Source of the DNA: Ruegeria faecimaris
Lineage (GTDB): Bacteria; Pseudomonadota; Alphaproteobacteria; Rhodobacterales; Rhodobacteraceae
Direction of reading: 5' to 3'
Assembly: GCF_900182615.1 (NCBI RefSeq)
Contig: NZ_FXTE01000003.1
Location: forward strand, 186,001-250,000
Length of the DNA stretch: 64,000 nt
Under the pieces are notes generated by a model that ran no database searches, was not told the origin of the DNA, and was given only the letters and a program-made list of their open reading frames with translations. Below are positions 9,692 to 18,268 of the stretch, one piece after another. The translations under genes were made by a program, and so were the position numbers. Numbering within the stretch: the stretch's first letter is position 1; each line of letters begins with the position of its first letter.

Positions 9692-10429
9692 ATGAGTAAA
9701 CCACAGGACATAAACGCTCTGCACCTGCGCGATATTTCTACGTCTGAGGGCTCGTTGTCTCAGCGCGTTTACCTCTCAATCAAGCATGCAATCCTGTCGC
9801 TGGACTTCGCGCCGGGCGACAACCTCAGGAAGGCGCCGATATGCGAACGCCTTGGCGTTTCGCGTGCGCCCGTGACCGAGGCGATTGCCCGACTTGCTTC
9901 AGAGGGACTGGTGGATGTCGTGCCCCAATCCGGCACGCGCGTATCCTATTTCTCGATGTCCGAAATTCGCGAGGGCATGTTCCTGCGTGAAGCACTTGAA
10001 CTTGCGACGGTCGCCAAAGTCGCGCGCGATTTGACCGAGGATCAGCGCAAGATACTGGGCCGCAACATGCGTCTGCAAGAGCTGCTGATCGAAGATGAAG
10101 ATGTCCCCGGCTTTTACGAGGCGGATGAAGAATTCCACGGCCTGCTGATGAAATTCACAGGATTCAACAGGTTAAGCGACGTCGCGCAAACCGTTTCACT
10201 GCAAGTGACCAGAGCGCGAATGCTGCTGCTGCCTACCCCGGGCCGGGTGGTGGAAACGCTGGCCGAACACCGCGCCATTTTCAACGCGGTTCTTGAGAGA
10301 GATGAAAAAGCTGCACAGGACGCCATGCAACGTCATCTGGGGCAGTTGATGCCTCGGATTCAACGCTTGCAGCAGGAACAGTCCCACCTTTTCACGGACT
10401 CCCCTCATCCAATACGCGAGGCAGGATGA
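9692..10429 (+). CDS. GntR-family regulator (FadR/FCD subfamily) of the fucose cluster
   Basis: The 245-residue protein has an N-terminal winged helix-turn-helix (residues 20-85: QRVYLSIKHAILSLDFAPGD, CERLGVSRAPVTEAIARL, EGLVDVVPQSGTRVS) and a C-terminal all-helical FCD ligand domain with the usual metal-site residues (ADEEFHGLLM, EHRAIFNAV). Such proteins usually repress until a sugar-acid effector binds. There is no clear Shine-Dalgarno before ATG 9692, so translation may be weak or near-leaderless. Its stop codon overlaps the start of the next gene, so it is co-transcribed with the catabolic genes. Confidence 0.92.
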   Translation: MSKPQDINALHLRDISTSEGSLSQRVYLSIKHAILSLDFAPGDNLRKAPICERLGVSRAPVTEAIARLASEGLVDVVPQSGTRVSYFSMSEIREGMFLREALELATVAKVARDLTEDQRKILGRNMRLQELLIEDEDVPGFYEADEEFHGLLMKFTGFNRLSDVAQTVSLQVTRARMLLLPTPGRVVETLAEHRAIFNAVLERDEKAAQDAMQRHLGQLMPRIQRLQQEQSHLFTDSPHPIREAG

Positions 10430-11478
10430 CAGTTACCGCAACAGAGCTTCTAAATGGCCGCACGGCGCGACCCGTTCCGCTGACTCGGATGGGTTTTGGT
10501 GGCGCGCCTTTGGGGAATCTCTATCGCAAAGTATCAGACGAGGATGCGCAGGCTGCGCTGCAGGCAGCCTTTGATTTGGGTATCCGATTTTTTGACACCG
10601 CACCGCAATATGGGTTGGGCCGCTCCGAGCAACGATTTGGCCAGGCTATTGCCCGGTTCGGACGCGAAGAGATTCAACTTTCGACCAAGATCGGGCGTCT
10701 GCTGCTGGATTGCGCACCGCATCAGGTCACACCCGAAGCCTTTGTTGATGTGCCGCAGAAACGTATCGTTTTCGACTATACCTATGACGGGGTCATGCGA
10801 TCCTACGACGCCAGCCGCGACCGGTTGGGTGTCTCATGCGCCGATATCCTGCTTGTGCATGACGTCTGTGCGTTCAGTCAGGGCAGTCAGGAGGCATCTG
10901 ATGCCAAGATCCGGGAACTGTTCGATGGCGGCGGATACAAAGCTCTGGTCGAACTTCGTGAAGCCGGTGAAATCTCCGCCATTGGAGCCGGTGTAAATGA
11001 ATGGCAGGTCTGCGAAAGATTATTGGGCTTGGGCGACTTTGACGGGTTTCTTCTGGCAGGCCGTTATACCCTCTTGGAACAAGACGCTTTAGACAGCTTT
11101 CTACCCCTTTGCGAAAAGCGGGACGTGGGCATAATTCTTGGCGGGCCGTACAACTCGGGTATCCTCGCAACCGGCGCTGTTTCCGGTGCGAAATACAATT
11201 ATGCTGATGCACCCGAAGAGATCCTTGCCCGAGTTCGCCAGATCGAGGCTGTCTGCTCAGCCCATGATACACCACTGATCGCTGCTGCCTTGCAATTTGT
11301 CCTTGGCCATCCCTGCGTCAAAACCGTTGTCCCCGGCGCGGTGAATGCGGCCGAGGTGCAGGCCAATGCGGCCCTGCTCGAACGTCAAATCCCCGCTGCG
11401 CTTTGGTCTGATCTGTGTTCGGAAGGATTGATCCGTTCCGACGCCCCCCTTCCCGGAGAGGCTGCCTATGCTGCGTAA
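10426..11478 (+). CDS. Aldo/keto reductase, proposed L-fucose (D-threo-aldose) 1-dehydrogenase
   Basis: This 350-residue AKR has the catalytic tetrad in view: Asp and Tyr in FFDTAPQYGLGRSE, Lys in LSTKIGRLL and His in ILLVHD. The FGGAPLGNLYR start and the GRYTLLEQ segment resemble D-threo-aldose 1-dehydrogenases, which oxidise L-fucose to L-fucono-1,5-lactone with NAD(P)+. The start overlaps the regulator stop by four bases, and the end overlaps fucU by 11 bases. Neighbouring mutarotase and lactonase genes support fucose as substrate; L-galactose or D-arabinose could also be accepted. Confidence 0.88.
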   Translation: MTVTATELLNGRTARPVPLTRMGFGGAPLGNLYRKVSDEDAQAALQAAFDLGIRFFDTAPQYGLGRSEQRFGQAIARFGREEIQLSTKIGRLLLDCAPHQVTPEAFVDVPQKRIVFDYTYDGVMRSYDASRDRLGVSCADILLVHDVCAFSQGSQEASDAKIRELFDGGGYKALVELREAGEISAIGAGVNEWQVCERLLGLGDFDGFLLAGRYTLLEQDALDSFLPLCEKRDVGIILGGPYNSGILATGAVSGAKYNYADAPEEILARVRQIEAVCSAHDTPLIAAALQFVLGHPCVKTVVPGAVNAAEVQANAALLERQIPAALWSDLCSEGLIRSDAPLPGEAAYAA

Positions 11479-11896
11479 TATTGATCCCATCCTGTCGCCT
11501 GACCTGTTGTACACCCTGCGCGCTATGGGGCATGGCGATGAAATCGTGATTGCGGATGCGAATTTCCCCGGCTCCAGCTCTGGGCCGGGCTGCATACGTG
11601 CCGACGGGTCAAGCGCCAGCGAAATCCTAAGAGCTATTTTGTCTGTCATGCCGTTGGACACATTTGTCCCTGACCCGGCCCTGACCATGCAGGTTGTTGG
11701 CGATCCGGATGCTATACCTGAGGCCATAGCCGATTTTCAGACCATTATCAGCGAAATAGCGGACCACCCGGCCACGATACAGGGCCTTGAACGTTTCGCC
11801 TTTTACGACCGGGCGGCCACAGCTTTTGCGATCGTGCAAACCGGCGAACGTCGGCTGTATGGCAACATCATCCTGAAAAAGGGTGTTCTTGGATGA
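11468..11896 (+). CDS. fucU: L-fucose mutarotase (RbsD/FucU family)
   Basis: At 142 residues this matches the family length. The signature GHGDEIVIADANFP holds the catalytic histidine and aspartate, and the C-terminal RRLYGNIILKKGV is the usual sugar-binding end. FucU interconverts the anomers of L-fucose so that the dehydrogenase receives its preferred form. It overlaps both flanking genes, so the four genes from the regulator to the lactonase form one translationally coupled unit. RbsD-type pyranase activity is the alternative, but the context favours fucose. Confidence 0.92.
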   Translation: MLRNIDPILSPDLLYTLRAMGHGDEIVIADANFPGSSSGPGCIRADGSSASEILRAILSVMPLDTFVPDPALTMQVVGDPDAIPEAIADFQTIISEIADHPATIQGLERFAFYDRAATAFAIVQTGERRLYGNIILKKGVLG

Positions 11897-12723
11897 AGAT
11901 CGACGCCCATCAGCATTTTTGGACATTGGCGCGCGAAGACTATGGCTGGCTGACACCGGATCTGGGGCCGATTTACGCGGATTTCGCGCCCGCGGATCTG
12001 GCCCCATTGCTGAAAGGAGCGGGAATTGACGGTACGGTCTTAGTACAGGCTGCGCCGACAGCTGCTGAGACCGAATATCTGCTGTCACTCGCCGAGCAGG
12101 CCCCGTTCATAAAAGGCGTTGTCGGATGGGTTGATTTTGAGGCCGCCGACGCACCGGAACAAATCGCACGACTGGCTGCCCACCCGGTCTTTGTCGGTTT
12201 GCGCCCCATGGTTCAGGACATTCCCGACCCATTATGGATGCTCAGGGATGGGCTGACACCGGCTTTTGACTCTCTGCAACAGTCAAACCTTACCTTTGAT
12301 GCGCTGACCCTGCCGCGACATCTGGGGCCGCTTCAACAGCTGCTGGAACGGCACCCACATATGTGCACGGTAATTGATCACGGTGCCAAGCCCCTGATCC
12401 GGGAGGGAGTCATGGAGGGCTGGCAAGAAGACATGTCGACATTGGCCCGAAATACAAATGCCTGGTGCAAACTTTCCGGGTTGGTGACCGAGGCCGGGGC
12501 GAATTGGACGGTAGAAGATTTGAAGCCTTATGTGAATCACCTGCTGAACACATTCGGGCCCTATCGCCTGATCTGGGGCAGCGACTGGCCGGTTTGCACA
12601 TTAAACAGCAGTTATGAACGATGGCTCGAGGCGACCGATACGCTGTTAACCGGTCTGTCACCACACGAGCATCAGGCGATACGGGGCGGTAATGCTGCCC
12701 ATGCCTATGATCTCAGGAACTAG
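11893..12723 (+). CDS. Amidohydrolase, proposed L-fuconolactonase
   Basis: The 276-residue protein is of the COG3618 amidohydrolase group, which includes L-fuconolactonase and L-rhamnonolactonase. Metal and catalytic features in view are HQH at residues 6-8 (N-terminal HxH), VIDHGAKP in the middle and LIWGSDWPV near the C-terminus, with the catalytic Asp. It would open L-fuconolactone to L-fuconate. ATG overlaps the fucU stop (ATGA). After it comes an 86-bp gap before the SDR gene. Confidence 0.9.
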   Translation: MKIDAHQHFWTLAREDYGWLTPDLGPIYADFAPADLAPLLKGAGIDGTVLVQAAPTAAETEYLLSLAEQAPFIKGVVGWVDFEAADAPEQIARLAAHPVFVGLRPMVQDIPDPLWMLRDGLTPAFDSLQQSNLTFDALTLPRHLGPLQQLLERHPHMCTVIDHGAKPLIREGVMEGWQEDMSTLARNTNAWCKLSGLVTEAGANWTVEDLKPYVNHLLNTFGPYRLIWGSDWPVCTLNSSYERWLEATDTLLTGLSPHEHQAIRGGNAAHAYDLRN

Positions 12724-12809
12724 ATTGATCTTTCCGAGGCTGTATGCCGATGGGATTTTGCCGTCGTGGTTCCCAGAAGCTTGGATTTTAGAAGGAGATT
12801 GAATTAGAT

Positions 12810-13565
12810 ATGACATCATCCGAAAACCTTGGCCGTCTGGCTGGAAAAACTGCTCTGATCACCGCTGCGGGACAGGGCATAGGGCGTGCAACAGCCGAAT
12901 TGTTCGCCGCCGAAGGTGCACAGGTTTTTGCCAGCGACATTAATGATACCTCTCTGGCAGAGTTGCAAAATATCCAAGGCGTTACGTCGGTAAAACTTGA
13001 CGTAACCGATGCGGCGGCAGTGCAGGACTTCGTCGCGGGCACGCCCCCGTTGGATGTTTTGTTCAACTGCGCAGGATATGTGGCTGGCGGGTCCATTCTG
13101 GAATGTGATGAACGTGACTGGGATTCCAGTTTTGAGCTGAACGTCAAATCGATGTACCGGCTGATCCAATGTGCCCTGCCAACAATGCTGGAACATGGTG
13201 GCGGGTCTATCATCAACATGTCTTCGGTCGCCTCTTCGTTGAAGGGCGTTCCAAACAGGTTTGCATACTGCGCCTCGAAAGCCGCCGTAATCGGACTGAC
13301 GAAATCGATCGCAGCCGATTTCGTTACTCAAGGCATCCGGTGCAATGCGATCTGCCCCGGCACTGTCGACAGCCCCAGCTTGCACGACCGGTTGCGCGCA
13401 ACTGGGGATTACGAGAAAGCAATGACTGATTTTATCGCGCGGCAACCCATGGGCCGCATCGGAACCGCAGATGAGATCGCGGAACTTGCGCTCTATCTGG
13501 CCAGCGATGCCAGCAAATACACAACCGGACAGCCCTTTGCCATTGATGGCGGCTGGACGATCTGA
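12810..13565 (+). CDS. SDR dehydrogenase, proposed 2-keto-3-deoxy-L-fuconate 4-dehydrogenase
   Basis: A classical short-chain dehydrogenase of 251 residues: cofactor motif ITAAGQGIGRA near residue 17, NCAGY, an active-site Ser in INMSSVASS, YCASK (catalytic Tyr and Lys), and the C-terminal AIDGGWTI. The acidic end of the second strand (ASDIND) indicates NAD+. The PSLHDRL region resembles DHRS6/BDH2-like enzymes, a group that includes known ketodeoxy-fuconate dehydrogenases. It is preceded by GAAGGAGA and followed 19 bp later by the diketo acid hydrolase gene. Confidence 0.88.
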   Translation: MTSSENLGRLAGKTALITAAGQGIGRATAELFAAEGAQVFASDINDTSLAELQNIQGVTSVKLDVTDAAAVQDFVAGTPPLDVLFNCAGYVAGGSILECDERDWDSSFELNVKSMYRLIQCALPTMLEHGGGSIINMSSVASSLKGVPNRFAYCASKAAVIGLTKSIAADFVTQGIRCNAICPGTVDSPSLHDRLRATGDYEKAMTDFIARQPMGRIGTADEIAELALYLASDASKYTTGQPFAIDGGWTI

Positions 13566-13584
13566 AGCAAATGAGGAATGTGAA

Positions 13585-14427
13585 ATGAAATTGCTACGAT
13601 ACGGCCCAGCAGGCGCGGAAAAGCCGGGCATAGTTGATAAAGACGGCACTATCCGGGACCTGTCGGGGATCGTCGCCGACATTGCTGGGGAAGCGCTTAG
13701 CGATGAAACCCTCGCACGGCTGCGCGCGCTGGATCTTGAAACCCTGCCACCCGTCGATGCCGACAGCCGTATCGGCGCCTGTGTTGGACGTGTCGGCAAG
13801 TTCATCTGCATCGGTTTAAACTTTGCCGATCACGCGGCCGAAAGCGGCATGCACCTACCTGCTGAGCCGGTGGTCTTTTTCAAAGCGACATCCGCCATCA
13901 TAGGCCCCGATGACACGGTTGAAATCCCCCGCGGGTCAGTCAAGACCGACTGGGAGGTGGAACTGGGCGTCGTCATCGGAAAAGAAGCAAAATACATCTC
14001 GGAGGATGAAGCACTGGCCCATGTGGCAGGATATTGTGTGATCAATGACCTGTCAGAACGGGATTTTCAGCTTCACCGTTCAGGTCAGTGGGTCAAAGGT
14101 AAATCCGCAGATACGTTCGGCCCAATCGGTCCCTGGCTGGTGACACGGGACGAAATCCCTGATCCCCAAGACCTGCCAATGTATCTTGAGGTGAACGGGC
14201 ATCGGTATCAGGATGGCTCGACCAGAACGATGCATTTCAGTGTCACAGCGGTGATCTCGCACCTGTCGCAATTCATGTCACTGCAACCCGGCGACGTGAT
14301 CTCGACCGGGACACCCCCCGGTGTGGGTCTGGGGCAAAATCCGCAGGTTTACCTCAAACCTGGAGACAAGATGGAACTGGGGATCGAAGGTCTGGGGGTT
14401 CAACGTCAAAACGTTATACAGGGATAG
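13585..14427 (+). CDS. Fumarylacetoacetate-hydrolase family, proposed 2,4-diketo-3-deoxy-L-fuconate hydrolase
   Basis: ATG 13585 with a GAGGAA site gives a 280-residue protein of usual FAH-family length. Metal ligands lie in DWEVELGVVIG (E-x-E) and further on in VINDLSERDFQ. FGPIGPWLVT and STGTPPGVGLGQNP are family signatures. In the non-phosphorylating fucose route this enzyme cleaves 2,4-diketo-3-deoxy-L-fuconate to pyruvate and L-lactate, so no aldolase is needed. It is last in the plus-strand fucose operon and converges on the AraC gene. Confidence 0.9.
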   Translation: MKLLRYGPAGAEKPGIVDKDGTIRDLSGIVADIAGEALSDETLARLRALDLETLPPVDADSRIGACVGRVGKFICIGLNFADHAAESGMHLPAEPVVFFKATSAIIGPDDTVEIPRGSVKTDWEVELGVVIGKEAKYISEDEALAHVAGYCVINDLSERDFQLHRSGQWVKGKSADTFGPIGPWLVTRDEIPDPQDLPMYLEVNGHRYQDGSTRTMHFSVTAVISHLSQFMSLQPGDVISTGTPPGVGLGQNPQVYLKPGDKMELGIEGLGVQRQNVIQG

Positions 14428-14459
14428 CCCCTGGGACCTATCAAGTGGTGCTCATCCAG

Positions 14460-15482
14460 TCATTCTGGGTGGGTTTCCTCGGACCAGGATCGCCGGAAAT
14501 TATGCGGTGATATTCTGAATCGGTTCCGGAAATGCACAGAAAGCCTATCCGTACTGGAAAACCCGGATGCAAAGGCTATCTCAGAAACGCTCAGGTTTGT
14601 TTCATTCAACAGGGCAAAAGCACGGTCCAGCCTGAGTTCATTATAGAACCGTCCCGGCGACATGTTAGTGTGCTGCCTGAACAGCCGCTCCATATGCCGG
14701 CGGGACAGGGACGCCTGATCCGCTATTGCCTCGAGGCTAAGCTGCGTTTCAATATTCTCGCGCATGATTTGCACCGCTTCGATCAATTTGGCATTTCGCG
14801 TGCCCAAAAGCGCCGAAACTGGCGATACCTGTTTGCTGCCGCCTTCTCCCAGCCTTCTGTGCAGGCACATTTCCGAAACATTGTTCGCCAAGGCGTTGCC
14901 AAACAATTCCTCGATAACTTCAAGCATCATGTCAGTGCTGGCGTGCCCGCCCCCGCATGTTCTAAGTTTCCCGTCAATTTCATAGAGGTTCTGGGTCGGC
15001 TCCATTGTTGGGAAGTTCTCACAAAAGCCAGGCCGGTTTTCCCAATGGACGGTAAAGTTTCTGGTTCCGATCACGCCCGCCTTTGCTAAGGCAAATGCAC
15101 CGGTACAAATCCCACCGAACTCACATCCATGCGCCTTTTGTCGCCGAATCCAGTTCAGGACATTTGTGTTGAAAGACCTCATCGGTTGCGTTCCGGAACA
15201 CACAAAGACAAACGCTCCCTTCTCCAGGTCATGGACCGAGTGATCCGCCTGAACACGTATGCCGTTGGAACAGGTCACGGGTTCTCCGTCGGTGGAGAGC
15301 ACGTACCATTCGAACAGCTGCTTTCTGGACAGTTGATTTGATATGCGCAGAGGCTCAATCGCGGCACTGAAAGCCAGCATCGTCGTGTTGGGTAAAAGCA
15401 GAAAATAGAAGGCCTTGGGCGGCCCGTCATAGGAAACGTCCACGGAAATTGCGCCTTTTGGCAAAAAGCGCGGATTATCCAT
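14460..15482 (-). CDS. GlxA-type AraC-family transcriptional regulator
   Basis: ATG 15482 is preferred (AGAGGA six bases upstream); ATG 15497 is in frame. The product of about 340 residues has an N-terminal DJ-1/PfpI-like domain (10-190) with FGGICTGAFALAKAGV around the cysteine elbow, then an AraC DNA-binding domain with two helix-turn-helix units (LEAIADQASLSRRHMERLF and VSEIAFASGFSS). Relatives such as CdhR, GbdR and ArgR sense carnitine, betaine or amino-acid-related compounds. It is divergent from the second GntR gene and near a peptide ABC operon, so it may control that operon. Confidence 0.9.
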   Translation of the reverse strand: MDNPRFLPKGAISVDVSYDGPPKAFYFLLLPNTTMLAFSAAIEPLRISNQLSRKQLFEWYVLSTDGEPVTCSNGIRVQADHSVHDLEKGAFVFVCSGTQPMRSFNTNVLNWIRRQKAHGCEFGGICTGAFALAKAGVIGTRNFTVHWENRPGFCENFPTMEPTQNLYEIDGKLRTCGGGHASTDMMLEVIEELFGNALANNVSEMCLHRRLGEGGSKQVSPVSALLGTRNAKLIEAVQIMRENIETQLSLEAIADQASLSRRHMERLFRQHTNMSPGRFYNELRLDRAFALLNETNLSVSEIAFASGFSSTDRLSVHFRNRFRISPHNFRRSWSEETHPE

Positions 15483-15609
15483 ACGATCCTCTTTCATGTT
15501 TAATCCTTATAGAACGTGACCATTTTTACTGTGGCAGCCGAGGCGGCTTGAAATCAATCAACACTTTATATTCATTAGTGAATGCAAGGCTCTTGGAAAA
15601 TCGGTGTCT

Positions 15610-15632
15610 ATTTTGTATTTTGGATACAAAAT
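15610..15632. promoter_or_regulatory. 9-5-9 inverted repeat upstream of GntR gene, candidate operator
   Basis: Perfect arms ATTTTGTAT and ATACAAAAT are separated by TTTGG. It ends 22 bp before the GntR start. Nineteen contiguous bases recur in inverted orientation at 23024-23042, upstream of the peptide-binding-protein gene. Binding by the GntR product is inferred from position. Confidence 0.75.
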
Positions 15633-15654
15633 TACACCAGCAGAGACTGTAACA

Positions 15655-16332
15655 ATGCCAAGAACCCGCGCAATTCCCAGGCAAAGTTTGCCCGATGTCA
15701 TCACAAATGACCTGCGCGAGCGGATTCTAAGCGGTGAGATGGCAGAAGGTGAAGCCATCCGTCAAGAAGCCCTGGCAGAAGACTATGACGTGTCACGCAT
15801 GCCCATACGAGAAGCGTTAAAACGGCTTGATGCAGAGGGTCTTGTGCAACTGACCAACAATCGCGGCGCTGCGGTGACAAGACATTCGCTGTCAGAAATC
15901 GGTGAGATATTTGACCTCCGGATAATGTTGGAGGTCGATCTGTTCAGGCGTGCAATTCCACAGATGACCGAAGCAAATTTTGCCGAATGCGAAAGGTTTC
16001 TGGACGAAATGGAAACGTCCTACGAAGCCTATGATGTAGGGCGGTGGGGTGGTTTGAACTACGAGTACCATAATGCGCTTTACGCTGCTGCAGACCGTGG
16101 GATCACCAATGATATACTACAACGGATCAATCTACAGTCCGATCGCTATGTCCGTATGCACCTGAGCGTTATGGAACAACGCGAGCCCGCAAAAAAGGAC
16201 CATCGCCAACTGCTGACGCTGGCCGAGAATGGGCAAGTTGAGGAAGCCTGCGCGCTGTTGACCCAACATATTGGGCGTACAAAAGACCATTTGCTTGCGA
16301 TGGTCACCGCAACGCGCAGTTCCGAGAGCTAA
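15655..16332 (+). CDS. GntR-family regulator (FCD subfamily), proposed regulator of the peptide ABC operon
   Basis: ATG 15655 is preferred; longer in-frame starts would place coding sequence over the inverted repeat. The 225-residue protein has a GntR winged helix (ITNDLRERILSGEMAEG, LAEDYDVSRMPIREALKRL, EGLVQLTNNRGAAVT) and an FCD ligand domain (RIMLEVDLF, YEYHNALYAA, DHRQLLTLAENG). It probably binds the repeats at 15610 and 23020, regulating itself and the dpp-like operon. The stop lies one base from the converging ATPase gene. Confidence 0.9.
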   Translation: MPRTRAIPRQSLPDVITNDLRERILSGEMAEGEAIRQEALAEDYDVSRMPIREALKRLDAEGLVQLTNNRGAAVTRHSLSEIGEIFDLRIMLEVDLFRRAIPQMTEANFAECERFLDEMETSYEAYDVGRWGGLNYEYHNALYAAADRGITNDILQRINLQSDRYVRMHLSVMEQREPAKKDHRQLLTLAENGQVEEACALLTQHIGRTKDHLLAMVTATRSSES

Positions 16333-16333
16333 C

Positions 16334-17290
16334 CTAACCCAGCGGATGCAGGCATGCAGCCTGATGGGTTGTTCCTTGCAGATCGGGTGGTGCCGCACGG
16401 CATTCGTCAGTTGCCAGCCAGCATCGCTGAGCAAAGGCACATCCCTTGGGGATATTCATCGGTGAGGGCAACTCACCTTCCAGCTTGATCCGTTCCTTAC
16501 GCGCCTCGGGGTCGGCACGCGGTGTCGTCGACAACAACGCTTTGGAGTAAGGATGCCGGGGCGCCGCGAACAACTGTTCTTTCGGAGCTTTCTCGACTGC
16601 ACGTCCCAGATACATGACGATTACGTCATCAGCGAAATGCTTCACCACCGACAGGTCATGCGAGATGAACAGATAGGCCAGGTTCAGACGCTCTTGCAGT
16701 TCAACCAGCAGGTTCAGGATTTGTGACTGGATCGAAACATCCAGCGCCGATACCGGCTCATCCAAAACCAGAACCTTGGGGTTCAGCATCAGGGCTCGGG
16801 CAATCGCAATCCGCTGCCGTTGGCCGCCCGAAAACATGTGGGGGTAGCGATCATAATGCTCGGGGCGCAGACCGACAAGATCAATCATTTCGCGTGCGCG
16901 AGTTTCCCGTTCCGCAGTGGTCATATCGGGCCGGTTGATGATCAGAGGTTCCTGCAGGATCTGACCGATCCGTTGTCGCGGATTAAGCGAACCATAGGGA
17001 TCCTGAAACACGATCTGCACGTTTTCGCGCATCTCAGCCCATTTTGACGGGGTGATATCGACGCCGTCGATGGTCAGTGTTCCCGAAGTGGGCTCTTCAA
17101 TCATCGTTACGACGCGAGCGAGGGTGGATTTACCGCACCCGGACTCTCCTACAATGGCCAGCGTCTTGCCAGGCTCTAGGGCAAAATCCACACCGGAAAG
17201 GGCTTTGACCGTTGCCGATTTCGACAGCAATCCCCCTTTGACCTCATAGTGCCGGGCCAACGCGTTTGCCTGAACGATCGGGGCGGTCAT
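16334..17290 (-). CDS. Dipeptide/oligopeptide ABC transporter ATP-binding protein (DppF/OppF-like)
   Basis: ATG 17290 overlaps the upstream ATPase stop, giving 318 residues. Walker A GESGCGKSTL, Q-loop VFQDPYGSLNPRQRI, signature FSGGQRQRIAIARAL, Walker B VLVLDEPVSALD and the H-loop LFISHDLSV are all intact. The C-terminal CAFAQRCWLATDEC is the oligopeptide-type extension, whose cysteines bind an Fe-S cluster in some homologues. It pairs with the other ATPase to drive import through the two permeases upstream. Confidence 0.95.
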   Translation of the reverse strand: MTAPIVQANALARHYEVKGGLLSKSATVKALSGVDFALEPGKTLAIVGESGCGKSTLARVVTMIEEPTSGTLTIDGVDITPSKWAEMRENVQIVFQDPYGSLNPRQRIGQILQEPLIINRPDMTTAERETRAREMIDLVGLRPEHYDRYPHMFSGGQRQRIAIARALMLNPKVLVLDEPVSALDVSIQSQILNLLVELQERLNLAYLFISHDLSVVKHFADDVIVMYLGRAVEKAPKEQLFAAPRHPYSKALLSTTPRADPEARKERIKLEGELPSPMNIPKGCAFAQRCWLATDECRAAPPDLQGTTHQAACLHPLG

Positions 17291-18264
17291 GCCAATTCTC
17301 CAGCGGTGATTTCCTTGACGTGGTGACAGCGGGCCTTGCCGAAATCTGCTCCATGCGGAGCGGGTGGTGTGTTCCGGCACAAGTCATCGGCGAATTGGCA
17401 TCGCGGGCTGAACAAGCAACCTTTGGGACGGTCAAATTGACCAGGAACAACACCTGGAATCGTCGGCAGCAATTTCGAAGTTGCCCGTTCAGGCAAAGCG
17501 TTCAGCAAAGCTGAGGTATAAGGATGGCGCGGTGTGCGGAACAGATCGCGTACCGGCTGTTCCTCGACCTTTTGACCGGCATATTGGACCTGAACCCGCT
17601 CGGCGGTTTCTGCCACAACACCCATGTCATGGGTAATCAGAACAAGGCCCATCCCCTGCTCATCGCGCAATCGGACCAACAGATCCAGAATCTGCGCCTG
17701 AATCGTTACATCAAGCGCGGTAGTGGGTTCGTCCGCGATCAGAAGTTTCGGGGTGCAGGCAATCGCCATCGCGATCATGACCCGTTGATTCATGCCGCCC
17801 GACATCTGGTGAGGGAACGTATTCAGACGGCTCTCGGGTGCCGGGATACCCACCAGGTCAAACAGCTCAATCGCGCGCTGATGACGGTCTTTGCGGTTTA
17901 GCCCCAGATGGATACGCAGTGCTTCCTTGATCTGGAAACCGACCGTGAAACAGGGGTTTAGCGAAGACATCGGCTCTTGAAAGATCATGGCAATATCTTT
18001 GCCGATGATCTTGCGCCGATCCCGTGCCGAGATTTTGGTCAGGTCGCGACCCTCAAAGCTCATTTCATCTGCAGTGATTGTCGCCGTCCATGGCAGCAAC
18101 CCCATCAGCGCCAGCATTGACACGGATTTCCCCGAGCCGCTTTCCCCGACAATGGCCATCAACTCGCCCTTGTTGACAGACAGATCAACGCCATCCACAG
18201 CGCGGAACTCACCCGACGCAGTAGCAAACTCGACCGAAAGATTTCGGATTTCCAACAGGCTCAT
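17287..18264 (-). CDS. Dipeptide/oligopeptide ABC transporter ATP-binding protein (DppD/OppD-like)
   Basis: 325 residues, with Walker A GESGSGKSVSM, Q-loop IFQEPMSSLNP, signature MSGGMNQRVMIAMAI, Walker B LLIADEPTTALD and an H-loop VLITHDMG. The C-terminus has the oligopeptide extension with CLFSPRCQFADDLC. The signature MSGGMNQR is usual for DppD/OppD proteins. It overlaps the next ATPase by four bases and starts 4 bp after the permease stop, so all transporter genes form one operon. Confidence 0.95.
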   Translation of the reverse strand: MSLLEIRNLSVEFATASGEFRAVDGVDLSVNKGELMAIVGESGSGKSVSMLALMGLLPWTATITADEMSFEGRDLTKISARDRRKIIGKDIAMIFQEPMSSLNPCFTVGFQIKEALRIHLGLNRKDRHQRAIELFDLVGIPAPESRLNTFPHQMSGGMNQRVMIAMAIACTPKLLIADEPTTALDVTIQAQILDLLVRLRDEQGMGLVLITHDMGVVAETAERVQVQYAGQKVEEQPVRDLFRTPRHPYTSALLNALPERATSKLLPTIPGVVPGQFDRPKGCLFSPRCQFADDLCRNTPPAPHGADFGKARCHHVKEITAGELA

Positions 18265-18268
18265 GTCG

